The position numbers were made by a program, and so were the translations under genes. The notes below the pieces were generated by a model, which was not told the DNA's origin, made no database searches, and saw only the letters and a list, made by a program, of their open reading frames with translations. Positions 57,001-58,016 of a stretch of 64,000 bases of DNA are shown in pieces. This DNA comes from Sapria himalayana (Eukaryota > Streptophyta > Magnoliopsida > Malpighiales > Rafflesiaceae). Position 1 is the stretch's first letter. Each line of letters starts with the position of its first letter. The DNA is taken from positions 1,883,397 to 1,947,396 of the forward strand of contig JAREIK010002991.1 of NCBI GenBank assembly GCA_029783825.1. The letters are read 5' to 3'.

Positions 57001-57255
57001 GTGAAAATAATCCTGAAAAGTTTTTGCTGGAGATTCCATTACGGAATGCGAATACAAGTCAGTGGTGCCAGGAGAATGAACGATTATAATACCGTGAGAA
57101 TCTCCGGCGCCAAAATCATGCCTAATCACCCACCCCTTACTAGTTCCGATCACGATAACGTCATTTCCAGCAGCCAAGGAAGTAATTATCCCGTGTCCTT
57201 TGGCTGCAAATCTCTCCAGTACATCCACTATGAACACCCGTTGCCTATGATCCAT
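388..57255 (-). CDS. VPS18: VPS18, HOPS/CORVET core subunit, 16 exons, 3' end outside window
   Basis: Spliced minus-strand gene for vacuolar sorting protein 18 (Pep3/Vps18/deep orange family). VPS18 joins VPS11, VPS16 and VPS33 in the core of the HOPS and CORVET complexes, which tether membranes before fusion at the late endosome and vacuole. I assembled 16 exons by matching conserved plant VPS18 segments and then choosing splice sites that keep the frame. The sum is 1832 nt, 610 codons plus two bases, with no stop. Residues 1 to about 330 are the N-terminal beta-propeller region, and the rest enters the alpha-solenoid. Family proteins are about 990 residues, so the clathrin-repeat and RING parts lie left of base 1. 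Start: the ATG at 57253-57255 gives MDHRQRVFIVDVLERF, which aligns with other plant VPS18 N-termini. Introns range from 94 to 25828 bp. Two introns use GC donors. Identification is certain from the sequence; function is inferred from the family. Confidence 0.5.
676..738 (-). CDS. VPS18: VPS18 exon 15 (residues 547-567)
   Basis: The acceptor is AAATGCAG. The peptide begins QGKARQALELLSRPAVPVG and ends LQ, corresponding to the conserved QGEAKKALEVLQ segment. The donor is CAG/GTACTT. Length is 21 codons in phase 0. Confidence 0.5.
1301..1670. mobile_element. Mutator-like miniature element in intron 14
   Basis: The ends are imperfect inverted repeats (AGTTTTAAAAAGCGCAAGGC on the left, AAGCGTGCCTTTCACAACT on the right). 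GC-rich shoulders with repeated GGCGC/GCCTTGAGG flank an AT-rich middle. It resembles the elements at 19893-21105 and 51703-52423 in its TTTTAAAA ends and GGCG-rich borders. I see no clear target duplication, so the class is inferred. Confidence 0.5.
1720..2420 (-). mobile_element. hAT transposase relic, reversed
   Basis: Bases about 1900-2070 match, in reverse complement, the transposase interior of the hAT copy around 43700-43830 (shared block around GATCAATATTTTAAATATTT) and the relic at 33300-33500. It is full of stops. Edges are approximate. Confidence 0.5.
2560..3290 (-). mobile_element. second hAT transposase relic, reversed
   Basis: Bases about 2940-3110 again match the reverse complement of 43700-43860 and also 33260-33500 (for example CTTAATAGTAATGACAC). 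A GC-rich tract at 3155-3265 with GGGCC runs looks like the subterminal part of this hAT family. Two relics of the same segment therefore lie side by side in intron 14. Confidence 0.5.
3744..3750 (-). other. GC splice donor of intron 14
   Basis: Minus strand CAG/GCATGT after TACATT. Phase with exon 15 demands this position; the GT four bases on breaks the frame. Confidence 0.5.
3750..3828 (-). CDS. VPS18: VPS18 exon 14 with GC donor (residues 520-546)
   Basis: The acceptor is TTTTTGCAG. The peptide is YGQVEELVYYAGLKERYEIV followed by IQHYIQ. The exon ends CAG/GCATGT, a second GC donor. The nearest GT, four bases on, would put exon 15 out of frame and into a stop, so GC is required. Confidence 0.5.
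3890..4290. mobile_element. truncated copy of the 22544-23230 hAT-like element, in intron 13
   Basis: The right part (CCTGCCGTGTCGTATC, then CGTGTCCGTGCTAC) matches the right end of the complete element at 23100-23230, and a GGGAGGGGGTAGGGGTTAGA segment matches 22960-23020. The left terminal repeat is missing. Confidence 0.5.
4539..4681 (-). CDS. VPS18: VPS18 exon 13 (residues 473-519)
   Basis: The acceptor is ATTTTTAG. The peptide includes INRLLLEEDGPAEIKGSQYQ and IIQEFRAFLSDCKDVLDEAT. It ends with AG of a split Ser codon at donor GTAATC. Confidence 0.5.
4919..5013. repeat. (CA)n microsatellite with CTCA/CTCATA interruptions
   Basis: About 95 bases of CA dinucleotides broken at near-regular intervals by CTCA and CTCATA. 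Any open frame here (poly Thr-His) is a by-product of the repeat. Confidence 0.5.
5020..6585. other. intron 12 DNA without recognised element
   Basis: AT-rich and without coding signal. A less AT-rich patch at 5880-6110 gives overlapping open frames on both strands (120 and 69 codons) that I could not link to any family. It is probably a decayed transposon border. Confidence 0.5.
6588..7090. mobile_element. GC-rich non-autonomous hAT derivative
   Basis: The left end GATGCCAAATAAGTCA and right end CCCATTTAGGGACATCTA resemble degraded copies of the family ends TAGAGGTGTCAAA and TTTGACACCTCTA. The interior repeats AAGCCTGGGTTCAT-like units. No clean target duplication. An open frame of 112 codons is low-complexity and not a gene. 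Confidence 0.5.
7815..8175. mobile_element. GC-rich hAT-like fragment
   Basis: CATGGCAC/TAGCTTGGC-rich tract like the subterminal regions of the hAT copies at 42.2 and 45.2 kb. The ends are too decayed to mark exactly. The AT-rich DNA at 7260-7700 before it shows faint similarity to hAT interior at 51430-51700. Confidence 0.5.
8690..9010. mobile_element. GC-rich hAT-like fragment
   Basis: Repeated AGCATGACATGG and GGGACCRCA-type words, similar in composition to the other GC-rich hAT derivatives. Open frames on both strands (104 and 120 codons) overlap each other completely and lack family similarity. Confidence 0.5.
9043..9400 (-). mobile_element. possible LTR fragment with primer-binding site
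   Basis: GCTCTAATACCA at 9043-9054 is the reverse complement of a degenerate initiator-Met tRNA primer-binding site. The DNA to its right carries ACTCACAAGTTGAATGTTCC, also found (ACTTATAGGTTGTCC side reversed) near 47300 and inside the 195-bp array at 27.3-27.9 kb. Class and edges uncertain. Confidence 0.5.
9410..10500 (-). mobile_element. RTE-type LINE relic, reversed
   Basis: The left border CCTAACTAGTTGGAATCAG resembles the conserved 3' tail of plant RTE-like LINEs (reverse complement). Around 10110-10220, phrases such as CATTTTCATCTCTGTTAGAC and CACAGAGCCTAGATACTTG match the reversed C-terminal reverse transcriptase region typical of these elements. It is split by the hAT element at 9657-10045. 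Confidence 0.5.
9657..10045. mobile_element. hAT miniature element with perfect 8-bp target duplication
   Basis: Inverted ends TAGAGGTGTCAA and TTGACACCTCTA, flanked on both sides by TATTATCT (9649-9656 and 10046-10053). The 389-bp interior is strongly GC-rich with GGGCCG, GGCACGG and GTGCCGG words, in sharp contrast to its surroundings. It inserted into the LINE relic. Open frames inside follow from the base composition. Confidence 0.5.
11201..11238. repeat. (TA)n then GTAT microsatellite
   Basis: TA dinucleotides followed by GTATGTATGTAT and a longer GT/AT-rich stretch to about 11360. Lies about 35-160 bases beyond the donor of exon 12, inside intron 12. Confidence 0.5.
11395..11502 (-). 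CDS. VPS18: VPS18 exon 12 (residues 437-472)
   Basis: The acceptor is TGTTTTCAG. The peptide includes DALRTFLLRRLDILAKSDK and ITLISTWATELYLDK, among the most conserved parts of plant VPS18. The donor is AAG/GTCTTG. Length is 36 codons. Confidence 0.5.
11937..11996 (-). CDS. VPS18: VPS18 exon 11 (residues 417-436)
   Basis: The acceptor is TTTTGCAG; the peptide IMHAMSFEEAALKFISVGEQ continues exon 10 without a gap relative to the family. The donor is CAG/GTATTT. Length is 20 codons. Confidence 0.5.
12690..13175. mobile_element. inverted-repeat miniature element rich in GAATC
   Basis: Starts GTTGTTAAATCAAG and ends TTGATAACAATA, which are near inverted copies. GAATCG/GATTC words cluster at both borders (12705-12760 and 13040-13145) and can pair with each other. 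No target duplication was found, so the superfamily is open. Confidence 0.5.
13180..14268. other. intron 10 DNA without recognised element
   Basis: AT-rich, no coding signal. The last part probably belongs to an LTR, because a TAGTATCAGAGCC primer-binding-site-like sequence follows at 14277-14289. Confidence 0.5.
14277..14289 (+). other. retrotransposon primer-binding-site-like sequence
   Basis: TAGTATCAGAGCC differs by one base from the TGGTATCAGAGCC complementary to initiator-Met tRNA. It suggests that an LTR ends just before it and that decayed retrotransposon interior follows to the right. Confidence 0.5.
14790..15925. repeat. pair of diverged ~480-bp direct repeats
   Basis: 14790-15290 and 15437-15925 share the same order of landmarks: TATCACTCTCAATTTGAG versus TATCTCAGTTTGAG, an A-rich tract followed by AAACTTT(A/T)ACATTAATATCA, AAACTTCCAAAAA, CACTTTTAAACAA(A/G)CAT and a closing TTATTATCC/TTCTTATCC. 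They are moderately diverged. Either remnants of two LTRs or a tandem duplication within a retrotransposon. Confidence 0.5.
16788..16821. other. perfect 15-bp stem, 4-nt loop hairpin
   Basis: ATTCGAGGAACACGT is followed by GAAA and by its exact reverse complement. It lies in intron 10, about 1.0 kb from exon 10. Confidence 0.5.
16847..16887. other. second hairpin, 9+8-bp stem
   Basis: GTTGGAGCT and AGCTCCAAC pair outside; ATATATTC and GAATATAT pair inside around loop GAG, with a 2-base internal mismatch. The apex contains ATTCGAGGAA, the same word as in the preceding hairpin 25 bases away. Confidence 0.5.
17060..17345. mobile_element. Mutator-like fragment
   Basis: The right border GGCGTGCATGAAGGCTCACC followed by TGGAAAATGCCTTTGAAAA matches the right border of the element at 19893-21105. 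The interior holds GCGTACGC and CCAGATGCCTC words also seen there. The left edge is not clear. Confidence 0.5.
17853..17909 (-). CDS. VPS18: VPS18 exon 10 (residues 398-416)
   Basis: The acceptor is CATTGTAG; the peptide AEAAFDSRDFSRAASFYAK is a typical solenoid helix pair of VPS18. The donor is a consensus GTAAGT. The next intron is 5856 bp. Confidence 0.5.
18034..18153 (-). CDS. VPS18: VPS18 exon 9 (residues 358-397)
   Basis: The acceptor is GGAATAG. The peptide includes DDEGRDMWKVYLNMREFAA and QLQRDRVYLVQ, the start of the helical solenoid. The donor is CAA/GTAATG. Length is 40 codons in phase 0. Confidence 0.5.
18248..18391 (-). CDS. VPS18: VPS18 exon 8 (residues 310-357)
   Basis: The acceptor is TTGATAG. 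The peptide includes VINRINEQIVEELKFDQIS and PRGIIGLCTDMTAGLFYAF. The donor is CAA/GTGGGT. Length is 48 codons in phase 0. Confidence 0.5.
18438..18474. repeat. (CT)n microsatellite in intron 7
   Basis: About 18 CT dinucleotides in the intron between exons 7 and 8; on the gene strand this is (GA)n. Confidence 0.5.
18656..18800 (-). CDS. VPS18: VPS18 exon 7 (residues 261-309)
   Basis: The acceptor is CATGGCAG. The peptide includes NGDECFIENKALLDYAKL and KPCSMAVSEFHFLLLIRNKV, the conserved core of the Pep3/Vps18 domain. The donor is ATG/GTGCGT; the exon ends in phase 0. Confidence 0.5.
18988..19089 (-). CDS. VPS18: VPS18 exon 6 (residues 227-260)
   Basis: The acceptor is CTCTCAG. After the split Ser codon the peptide reads ELHFYFKQRRAVHFAWLSGA and GIYHGAINFGGQH. 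The donor is AG/GTATAT. Start of the compact cluster of exons 6-10. Confidence 0.5.
19376..19646. repeat. 195-bp tandem array, left part
   Basis: One full unit (19427-19620) and parts of two others. Units begin CCAAGGCTGGACATCTGG and contain TTGGGTGCTCCAATTAAAAG. The array is broken at 19646 by the Ty3/Gypsy element and resumes at 27265. Confidence 0.5.
19647..21175 (+). repeat. left LTR of the Gypsy element, interrupted
   Basis: 19647-19892 and 21115-21175 together match the right LTR (shared TCCTAGAAAGT, AGTATAATATTCTA, GAGTTGTCTAAGT). It lacks about 150 bases present in the right LTR and is split by the element at 19893-21105. Confidence 0.5.
19893..21105. mobile_element. Mutator-like element with perfect 9-bp target duplication
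   Basis: AGCAATAAC flanks both sides (19884-19892 and 21106-21114). The uninterrupted right LTR has AGCAACAAC once at the same place, which confirms the insertion. Ends TAAAATTTTAAAAGACA and TGTCTTTGAAAATACG are imperfect inverted repeats. GC-rich borders with GGCG flank an AT-rich interior; no transposase was seen. Confidence 0.5.
21239..22360 (+). pseudogene. Gypsy gag remnant with damaged zinc knuckle
   Basis: An open frame of 87 codons starts at 21239 with a coiled-coil-like N-terminal part rich in Lys and Glu. Gag similarity continues past its stop through frameshifts to about 22140. Near 22310-22350 a CCHC zinc knuckle can be seen in which the last Cys is replaced by His/Tyr-type codons. 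Confidence 0.5.
22500..23610 (+). pseudogene. Gypsy protease remnant, split by insertion
   Basis: The catalytic neighbourhood (AMID) lies just before the insertion at 22544-23230 and the rest follows after 23231. The downstream open frame at 23357-23605 carries the conserved DFLRQV segment that precedes reverse transcriptase in this lineage. Confidence 0.5.
22544..23230. mobile_element. hAT-like element with 18-bp inverted ends and 8-bp target duplication
   Basis: CTATGTTGCACGGATACG and CGTGTCCGTGCAACATAG are inverted with one mismatch. GATGCCAG (22536-22543) and GATACCAG (23231-23238) are the target duplication, 7 of 8 identical. Borders are rich in CGTATC/GTGTCG; the interior is AT-rich with a G-rich tract at 22930-23020. 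A truncated sister lies at 3890-4290. Confidence 0.5.
23940..24410 (+). pseudogene. Gypsy reverse transcriptase remnant
   Basis: The 90-codon open frame at 24135-24407 contains the finger/palm region. The catalytic YxDD box is changed (VYIYYIVIY), so both catalytic Asp residues are lost. Downstream sequence to 24500 continues the connection domain with stops. Confidence 0.5.
24580..24970 (+). pseudogene. Gypsy RNase H remnant
   Basis: The forward frame around 24650-24720 shows the VHTD segment with the first catalytic Asp, then a decayed QEKEM region near 24780, broken by stops. Confidence 0.5.
25290..25860 (+). pseudogene. Gypsy integrase remnant, N-terminal and core
   Basis: Around 25320-25350 the Cys-x-x-Cys of the zinc-binding HHCC domain is readable (TCIVCQQDK). 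The core is frameshifted and partly deleted. Similarity runs up to the solo LTR at 25866. Confidence 0.5.
25866..26428 (+). mobile_element. solo LTR inside the Gypsy integrase
   Basis: Begins TGTTA and ends TAACA, the short inverted ends typical of LTRs. Flanks AAATA (25861-25865) and AAATG (26429-26433) are a 5-bp target duplication with one difference. Gypsy similarity resumes straight after it. A T-rich region at 26280-26380 fits the 3' part of a Copia-type LTR. It marks insertion followed by LTR-LTR recombination. Confidence 0.5.
26490..26805 (+). pseudogene. Gypsy integrase C-terminal / chromodomain-linker remnant
   Basis: The open frame at 26600-26791 carries the KYEG...GKIYYK and KIHHIFHVSNLK landmarks, the conserved tail of plant chromovirus integrases. 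The purine tract and right LTR follow directly. Confidence 0.5.
26806..27264 (+). repeat. right LTR of the Gypsy element
   Basis: Matches the split left LTR over its ends and carries an uninterrupted copy of the Mutator-like insertion site. It includes a (GT)n tract at 26999-27030 and about 150 bases missing from the left LTR. Confidence 0.5.
27265..27990. repeat. 195-bp tandem array, right part
   Basis: A partial unit (27265-27435) and units starting at 27436, 27631 and 27828, spacing 195-197 bases. Each carries CCAAGGCTGGACATCT, GTGGCCCATA, TTGGGTGCTCCAATTAAAAG and an A-rich tract. With the left part this makes about five units. The unit resembles part of an LTR, so the array may come from tandem LTR fragments. 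Confidence 0.5.
28600..29700 (-). mobile_element. Ty1/Copia reverse transcriptase relic
   Basis: On the minus strand around 29080-29270 the frame shows GIDY...TFS followed by a degraded QLDV..A..HGDL.KEV motif, the landmark of Copia reverse transcriptase. Stops and frameshifts surround it. No LTRs could be assigned. It is in the same direction as VPS18, in intron 5. Confidence 0.5.
29700..30392. other. intron 5 DNA before exon 5
   Basis: No element recognised. Probably decayed retrotransposon DNA continuing from the Copia relic. Confidence 0.5.
30387..30393 (-). other. GC splice donor of intron 5
   Basis: Minus strand G/GCAAGT after CTAGCA. Apart from C at position +2 it is the ideal donor. 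Using the GT six bases further in would make exon 6 start with TGA in frame. Confidence 0.5.
30393..30460 (-). CDS. VPS18: VPS18 exon 5, isolated 68-nt exon with GC donor (residues 205-226)
   Basis: The acceptor TTTTCTAG precedes ATGGTTTTT. The peptide is MVFSSYLDRAMHFMELPGE followed by IPS, which continues exon 4 exactly as in other VPS18 proteins. The exon ends AG/GCAAGT: a GC donor with a perfect consensus otherwise. The two leftover bases AG join T from exon 6 to give Ser, as the family needs. It lies between introns of 25828 and 11303 bp. Confidence 0.5.
31000..31330. repeat. GT-rich imperfect tandem region with (GT)n(GC)n tract
   Basis: (GT)n at about 31031-31058 and (GT)n(GC)n at 31193-31222 sit among repeated phrases AACTCCATGAACA(T/G)TG and AGAAACAGTGCAG/AGAAGTGCAGG. 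Open frames on the opposite strand are His/Thr-rich by-products. Confidence 0.5.
31840..32090. mobile_element. GC-rich hAT-like fragment
   Basis: CATGCCACGGCCCATG and GCCTGGCGTGGCCATG words match the subterminal composition of the hAT family. No ends visible. Confidence 0.5.
32248..32588. mobile_element. hAT miniature element with perfect 8-bp target duplication
   Basis: Ends CAGAGGTGTCAAACGGGCC and GGTTGACACCTCTA; ATTGTCAC occurs directly on both sides (32240-32247 and 32589-32596). The 341-bp interior is very GC-rich and closely similar to 9657-10045 (shared GGGGGACCGCGGGTCG and GCGGGAGGGGCATCGTGGGG), so these two copies are relatively young sisters. Confidence 0.5.
33000..33720 (-). mobile_element. 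hAT transposase relic, reversed
   Basis: 33260-33500 aligns with the reverse complement of 43680-43870 (TATCAAAATA, CTCTTCCAGTTTAA, CATCTTAATAGTCATAGCAC). It is heavily mutated. Confidence 0.5.
34216..34640. repeat. diverged ~57-bp tandem repeat, about six units
   Basis: Units start (A/G)TCACGACTTT, TTCACGATTT, CCACGGCTTTAG, GTCGTGGCATTAG, ATCATGGCTATGG and ATCACAGCCTTAG, with spacing 53-63 bases, and carry an ACATCAAATGG...CTAGAA half. Similar TCATGACTTT words recur at 36170-36365 and 37460-37600. Confidence 0.5.
34779..35289. mobile_element. Mutator-like element
   Basis: Left part (TTTTTTTAAGACAAAAGTG, then GCGAGGTGAGGCATGA) and right part (GGCATGCTTTAAGACGTGC, then TTTTTAAAACA) match the borders of 19893-21105. 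The GGAGCTT...AGAGCTC core matches 51770-51830 in reverse. Target duplication not clear. Confidence 0.5.
35290..39885. other. unassigned AT-rich part of intron 4
   Basis: No family recognised over 4.6 kb. Inside are about three ~72-bp repeat units at 36170-36365 (AAAATCATGATGC...AACTTTGT). Scattered less AT-rich patches (37430-37500, 38280-38350, 38940-39030) could be remains of a retrotransposon. Confidence 0.5.
39890..40050. repeat. AGCTC/GAGC-rich palindromic fragment
   Basis: AAGCTCAACTTGAGCTCAGC and repeated GAGCC/GGGCC words form many short inverted repeats. Probably one end of a DNA transposon, perhaps the left end of the hAT copy that follows; unproven. Confidence 0.5.
41254..41395 (+). 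pseudogene. hAT transposase fragment, N-terminal side
   Basis: Open frame matching the frame at 51180-51290 of copy 2 (shared YIKKYNTLD/YTKKYSTLD). Interrupted at 41396 by a small hAT element. Confidence 0.5.
41396..42371. mobile_element. non-autonomous hAT inserted in the transposase
   Basis: Ends AAGAGATGTCAAACAAG and CTTGATACCTCTA. Flanks AAGGAAAG (41388-41395) and GAGAAAAG (42372-42379) agree at 6 of 8. It contains a further small element at 41672-42161. Confidence 0.5.
41672..42161. mobile_element. hAT miniature nested in a hAT miniature
   Basis: Ends TAGAGGTGTCAC and TTGACACTTCTA; target duplication AACCAGCC / AACCAACC (41664-41671, 42162-42169), 7 of 8. GC-rich interior with GGGCCGGG words. 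The youngest layer of a three-level nest. Confidence 0.5.
42372..43018 (+). pseudogene. hAT transposase fragment, central
   Basis: The open frame at 42382-42573 carries LIIMINLPIRF and, further on, SVTSDT followed by a stop in place of the conserved Trp of the SDMWT motif. Similarity continues with stops to the insertion at 43019. Confidence 0.5.
43019..43474. mobile_element. hAT miniature element
   Basis: Ends TAGAGGTATCAAACGAG and CTGTTTAACACTTCTA; target duplication GAGACACC / GAGACATC, 7 of 8. Copy 2 has the empty site near 52610 (GAGACAGC). Confidence 0.5.
43475..44143 (+). pseudogene. hAT transposase fragment, C-terminal side
   Basis: Same order of motifs as 52610-53250 in copy 2 and, reversed, as the relics at 1.7-3.3 and 33.0-33.7 kb. 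Stops are present. Confidence 0.5.
44144..44514. mobile_element. hAT miniature element
   Basis: Ends TAGAGGTATCAAACAAG and CATTTGACACCTCTA; flanks TAAAAACT / CAAAAACC agree at 6 of 8. The interior has GTCGGCCCGGCATGG and an A/T tract related, in inverse orientation, to 43019-43474. Empty in copy 2 near 53240. Confidence 0.5.
44515..44717 (+). pseudogene. hAT C-terminal dimerisation domain remnant
   Basis: The readable frame YLVLSKIAWDLLTP...ASESTFS...RSLLRSD is the hAT family dimerisation signature. The decayed match is at 53280-53400 in copy 2. Confidence 0.5.
45280..47260. other. unassigned part of intron 4
   Basis: AT-rich. A GC-richer tract at 46470-46680 (GTGCCAGGCACAAGCCAAGG) looks like another hAT subterminal fragment. 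No gene seen. Confidence 0.5.
47265..47760. repeat. tandem duplication of ~250 bp
   Basis: 47265-47518 and 47519-47760 share in order ATTTGTGATRGGAGC, AACCTCATTATATAA-like text, TAATATTTTGTAATATGTCAT, AATCATA(A/G)GTTTG and GTGG(C/A)GGCAG-type endings. It may be part of an LTR, since a primer-binding-site-like TGGTATTAAGAG lies at 48203-48214. Confidence 0.5.
48645..49607 (-). mobile_element. multimeric TRIM: four LTRs and three internal segments
   Basis: On the minus strand each unit is an LTR of about 125 bases ending TACCCATCA, two bases, a primer-binding site TGGTATCAGAGCAGG (or close variants) and an internal segment of about 160-180 bases ending in an AAGGGG purine tract. LTRs: partial 48645-48716, 48888-49012, 49180-49304, 49487-49607. 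No coding capacity, as usual for terminal-repeat retrotransposons in miniature. Unequal recombination between LTRs would explain the array. Confidence 0.5.
49608..50700. other. unassigned part of intron 4
   Basis: AT-rich. Some phrases resemble the repeat pair at 54130-55720 (CTTGAATATAACCTTGTTTCC, GAGATTTAGTATATA), suggesting the same decayed repeat. Confidence 0.5.
51703..52423. mobile_element. Mutator-like element with 9-bp target duplication
   Basis: Flanks GATAATACC (51694-51702) and GATAATGCT (52424-52432) agree at 7 of 9. Ends are TTTTAAAA-rich inverted repeats. The interior repeats the GAGCTC...AAGCTCC core of 34779-35289. Copy 1 of the hAT lacks it at the same place (near 42775). 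Confidence 0.5.
51834..51958 (+). repeat. ~120-base almost pure purine tract
   Basis: G and A runs (GGGGAGAGG, GGAAAGAGG and variants) with only a few pyrimidines, inside the Mutator-like element. The 65-codon open frame here (Glu/Arg/Gly) is a by-product. Confidence 0.5.
54130..55720. repeat. pair of diverged ~800-bp direct repeats
   Basis: 54130-54930 and 54940-55720 share, in order, TTTATTGGTATTTACTATAT-like text, CTCTCCTAAATAAA, CATGCATATAATCAAATAAAA / GCATGGTCAAATAAAA, TTTTGAGAT(T/C)(T/A)A(A/G)TATA and GAGCTCCAAT(A/G)(G/A)G. Either a tandem duplication or two LTRs. Confidence 0.5.
55721..56288. other. intron 4 DNA next to exon 4
   Basis: AT-rich, no element recognised. AGCACTCAACTTATGAGCTA at about 56046 matches the 47300/47550 repeat. 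Confidence 0.5.
56289..56384 (-). CDS. VPS18: VPS18 exon 4 (residues 173-204)
   Basis: The acceptor GAACAG precedes ATGGAG. The peptide contains SGIRYYVMAITPTRLYTFTG and ends GSLD at a strong GTGAGT donor. It is followed by the 25.8-kb intron 4, so this is the last exon of the 5' cluster. Confidence 0.5.
56484..56623 (-). CDS. VPS18: VPS18 exon 3 (residues 126-172)
   Basis: The acceptor AACTCAG precedes TCTCAACG. The peptide includes STKEVILGTENGQLYEISVD and LFELTELPEAFTGLQ. The donor is CAG/GTTTTC. The 140-nt exon ends in phase 0. Confidence 0.5.
56725..56937 (-). CDS. VPS18: VPS18 exon 2 (residues 55-125)
   Basis: The acceptor is TTAATAG before ATATCGATC. The peptide includes GRPGEQHVHKIFIDPGGSHC and later FIVNAVSWNRQQITE, both hallmark plant VPS18 segments. 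It ends with the first base of a Val codon at donor G/GTTGTA. Length is 213 nt; phase agrees with both neighbours. Confidence 0.5.
57093..57255 (-). CDS. VPS18: VPS18 exon 1 (residues 1-54)
   Basis: Contains the start codon at 57255. The peptide includes ITSLAAGNDVIVIGTSKGWV and ends FGAGDSH plus one base of the next codon. The donor is G/GTATTA. This is the first blade of the propeller region. Reading on past the donor loses similarity to the family at once, which fixes the boundary. Confidence 0.5.
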
Positions 57256-57490
57256 GTATTTCCCAGATTCCTGTCGTCTTTATGGCTTTCAGGACGTGCG
57301 ATTTGGGAAAACGACTCGAAATCAAACCCTGCTTCCTGGTATTGAATATAACAGTTGAAATGAGTCACAAGGCGTTGCCTATTTTCGCTCACTGGTGAAG
57401 CGATCAGATACAGATTCCAGCTCAAGGATAACAGTGGAGGTAGGTACCTGCTCACAAGTCACGACTCCTTTGTCATAAGGATAATTTGTA
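57256..57490 (-). other. VPS18 5' untranslated and proximal upstream region
   Basis: This stretch is less AT-rich than the DNA beyond it, as expected for a transcribed leader. It holds a possible leader intron: donor GAGCAG/GTACCT near 57448 and acceptor ATACCAG near 57343 on the minus strand. No clear TATA box could be fixed. An open frame of 75 codons here overlaps the true start in another frame and has no family similarity. Confidence 0.5.
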
Positions 57491-57589
57491 TTAATTTGTG
57501 ATAGCTCATATTTATATGGACTTGTAAGATAACTTCTAAATTTGATGGCAAGCATATTATATTCATTTTGTATACATTAATGTGTATAT

Positions 57590-57925
57590 ATATATTAACT
57601 TACATAATGTGTATATATAATGATATATAACTATATATAGTTAGCAATATTTACATATAGTTATATATTGTTAGCAATATTTATATATAGTTATGTAAGT
57701 TATGTATAGTTATATATAGTTATATATAGTTATATGTAGTTATATATAGTTATATGTAGTTAAATATAGTTATATGTAGTTATATATAGTTATATGTAGT
57801 TATATATAGTTATATGGAGTTATATATAGTTATATGAAGTTATATATAGTTATATGTAGTTATATATAGTTATATATAATTGTATATAGATATATATAAT
57901 TATATATATAGTTATGTATATTTAA
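57590..57925. repeat. 11/22-bp TATATAGT minisatellite upstream of VPS18
   Basis: AGTTATATATAGTTATATGT is repeated with single-base changes (GTAG, GGAG, GAAG), best between 57690 and 57890; looser repeats extend on both sides. It lies 340-670 bases upstream of the start codon, thus in or near the promoter. Confidence 0.5.
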
Positions 57926-58016
57926 AAAAATTAACATACAAATGTTATATACAATAATATATTTAAAATGTAAAAAAATGTTTATATAGTTTAGAACATA
58001 TACATGCTATATATAC

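Noticed and set aside
57228..57455. 75-codon open frame upstream of and overlapping the VPS18 start
   Set aside because: It overlaps the true coding start in another frame and resembles no family; it is leader sequence.
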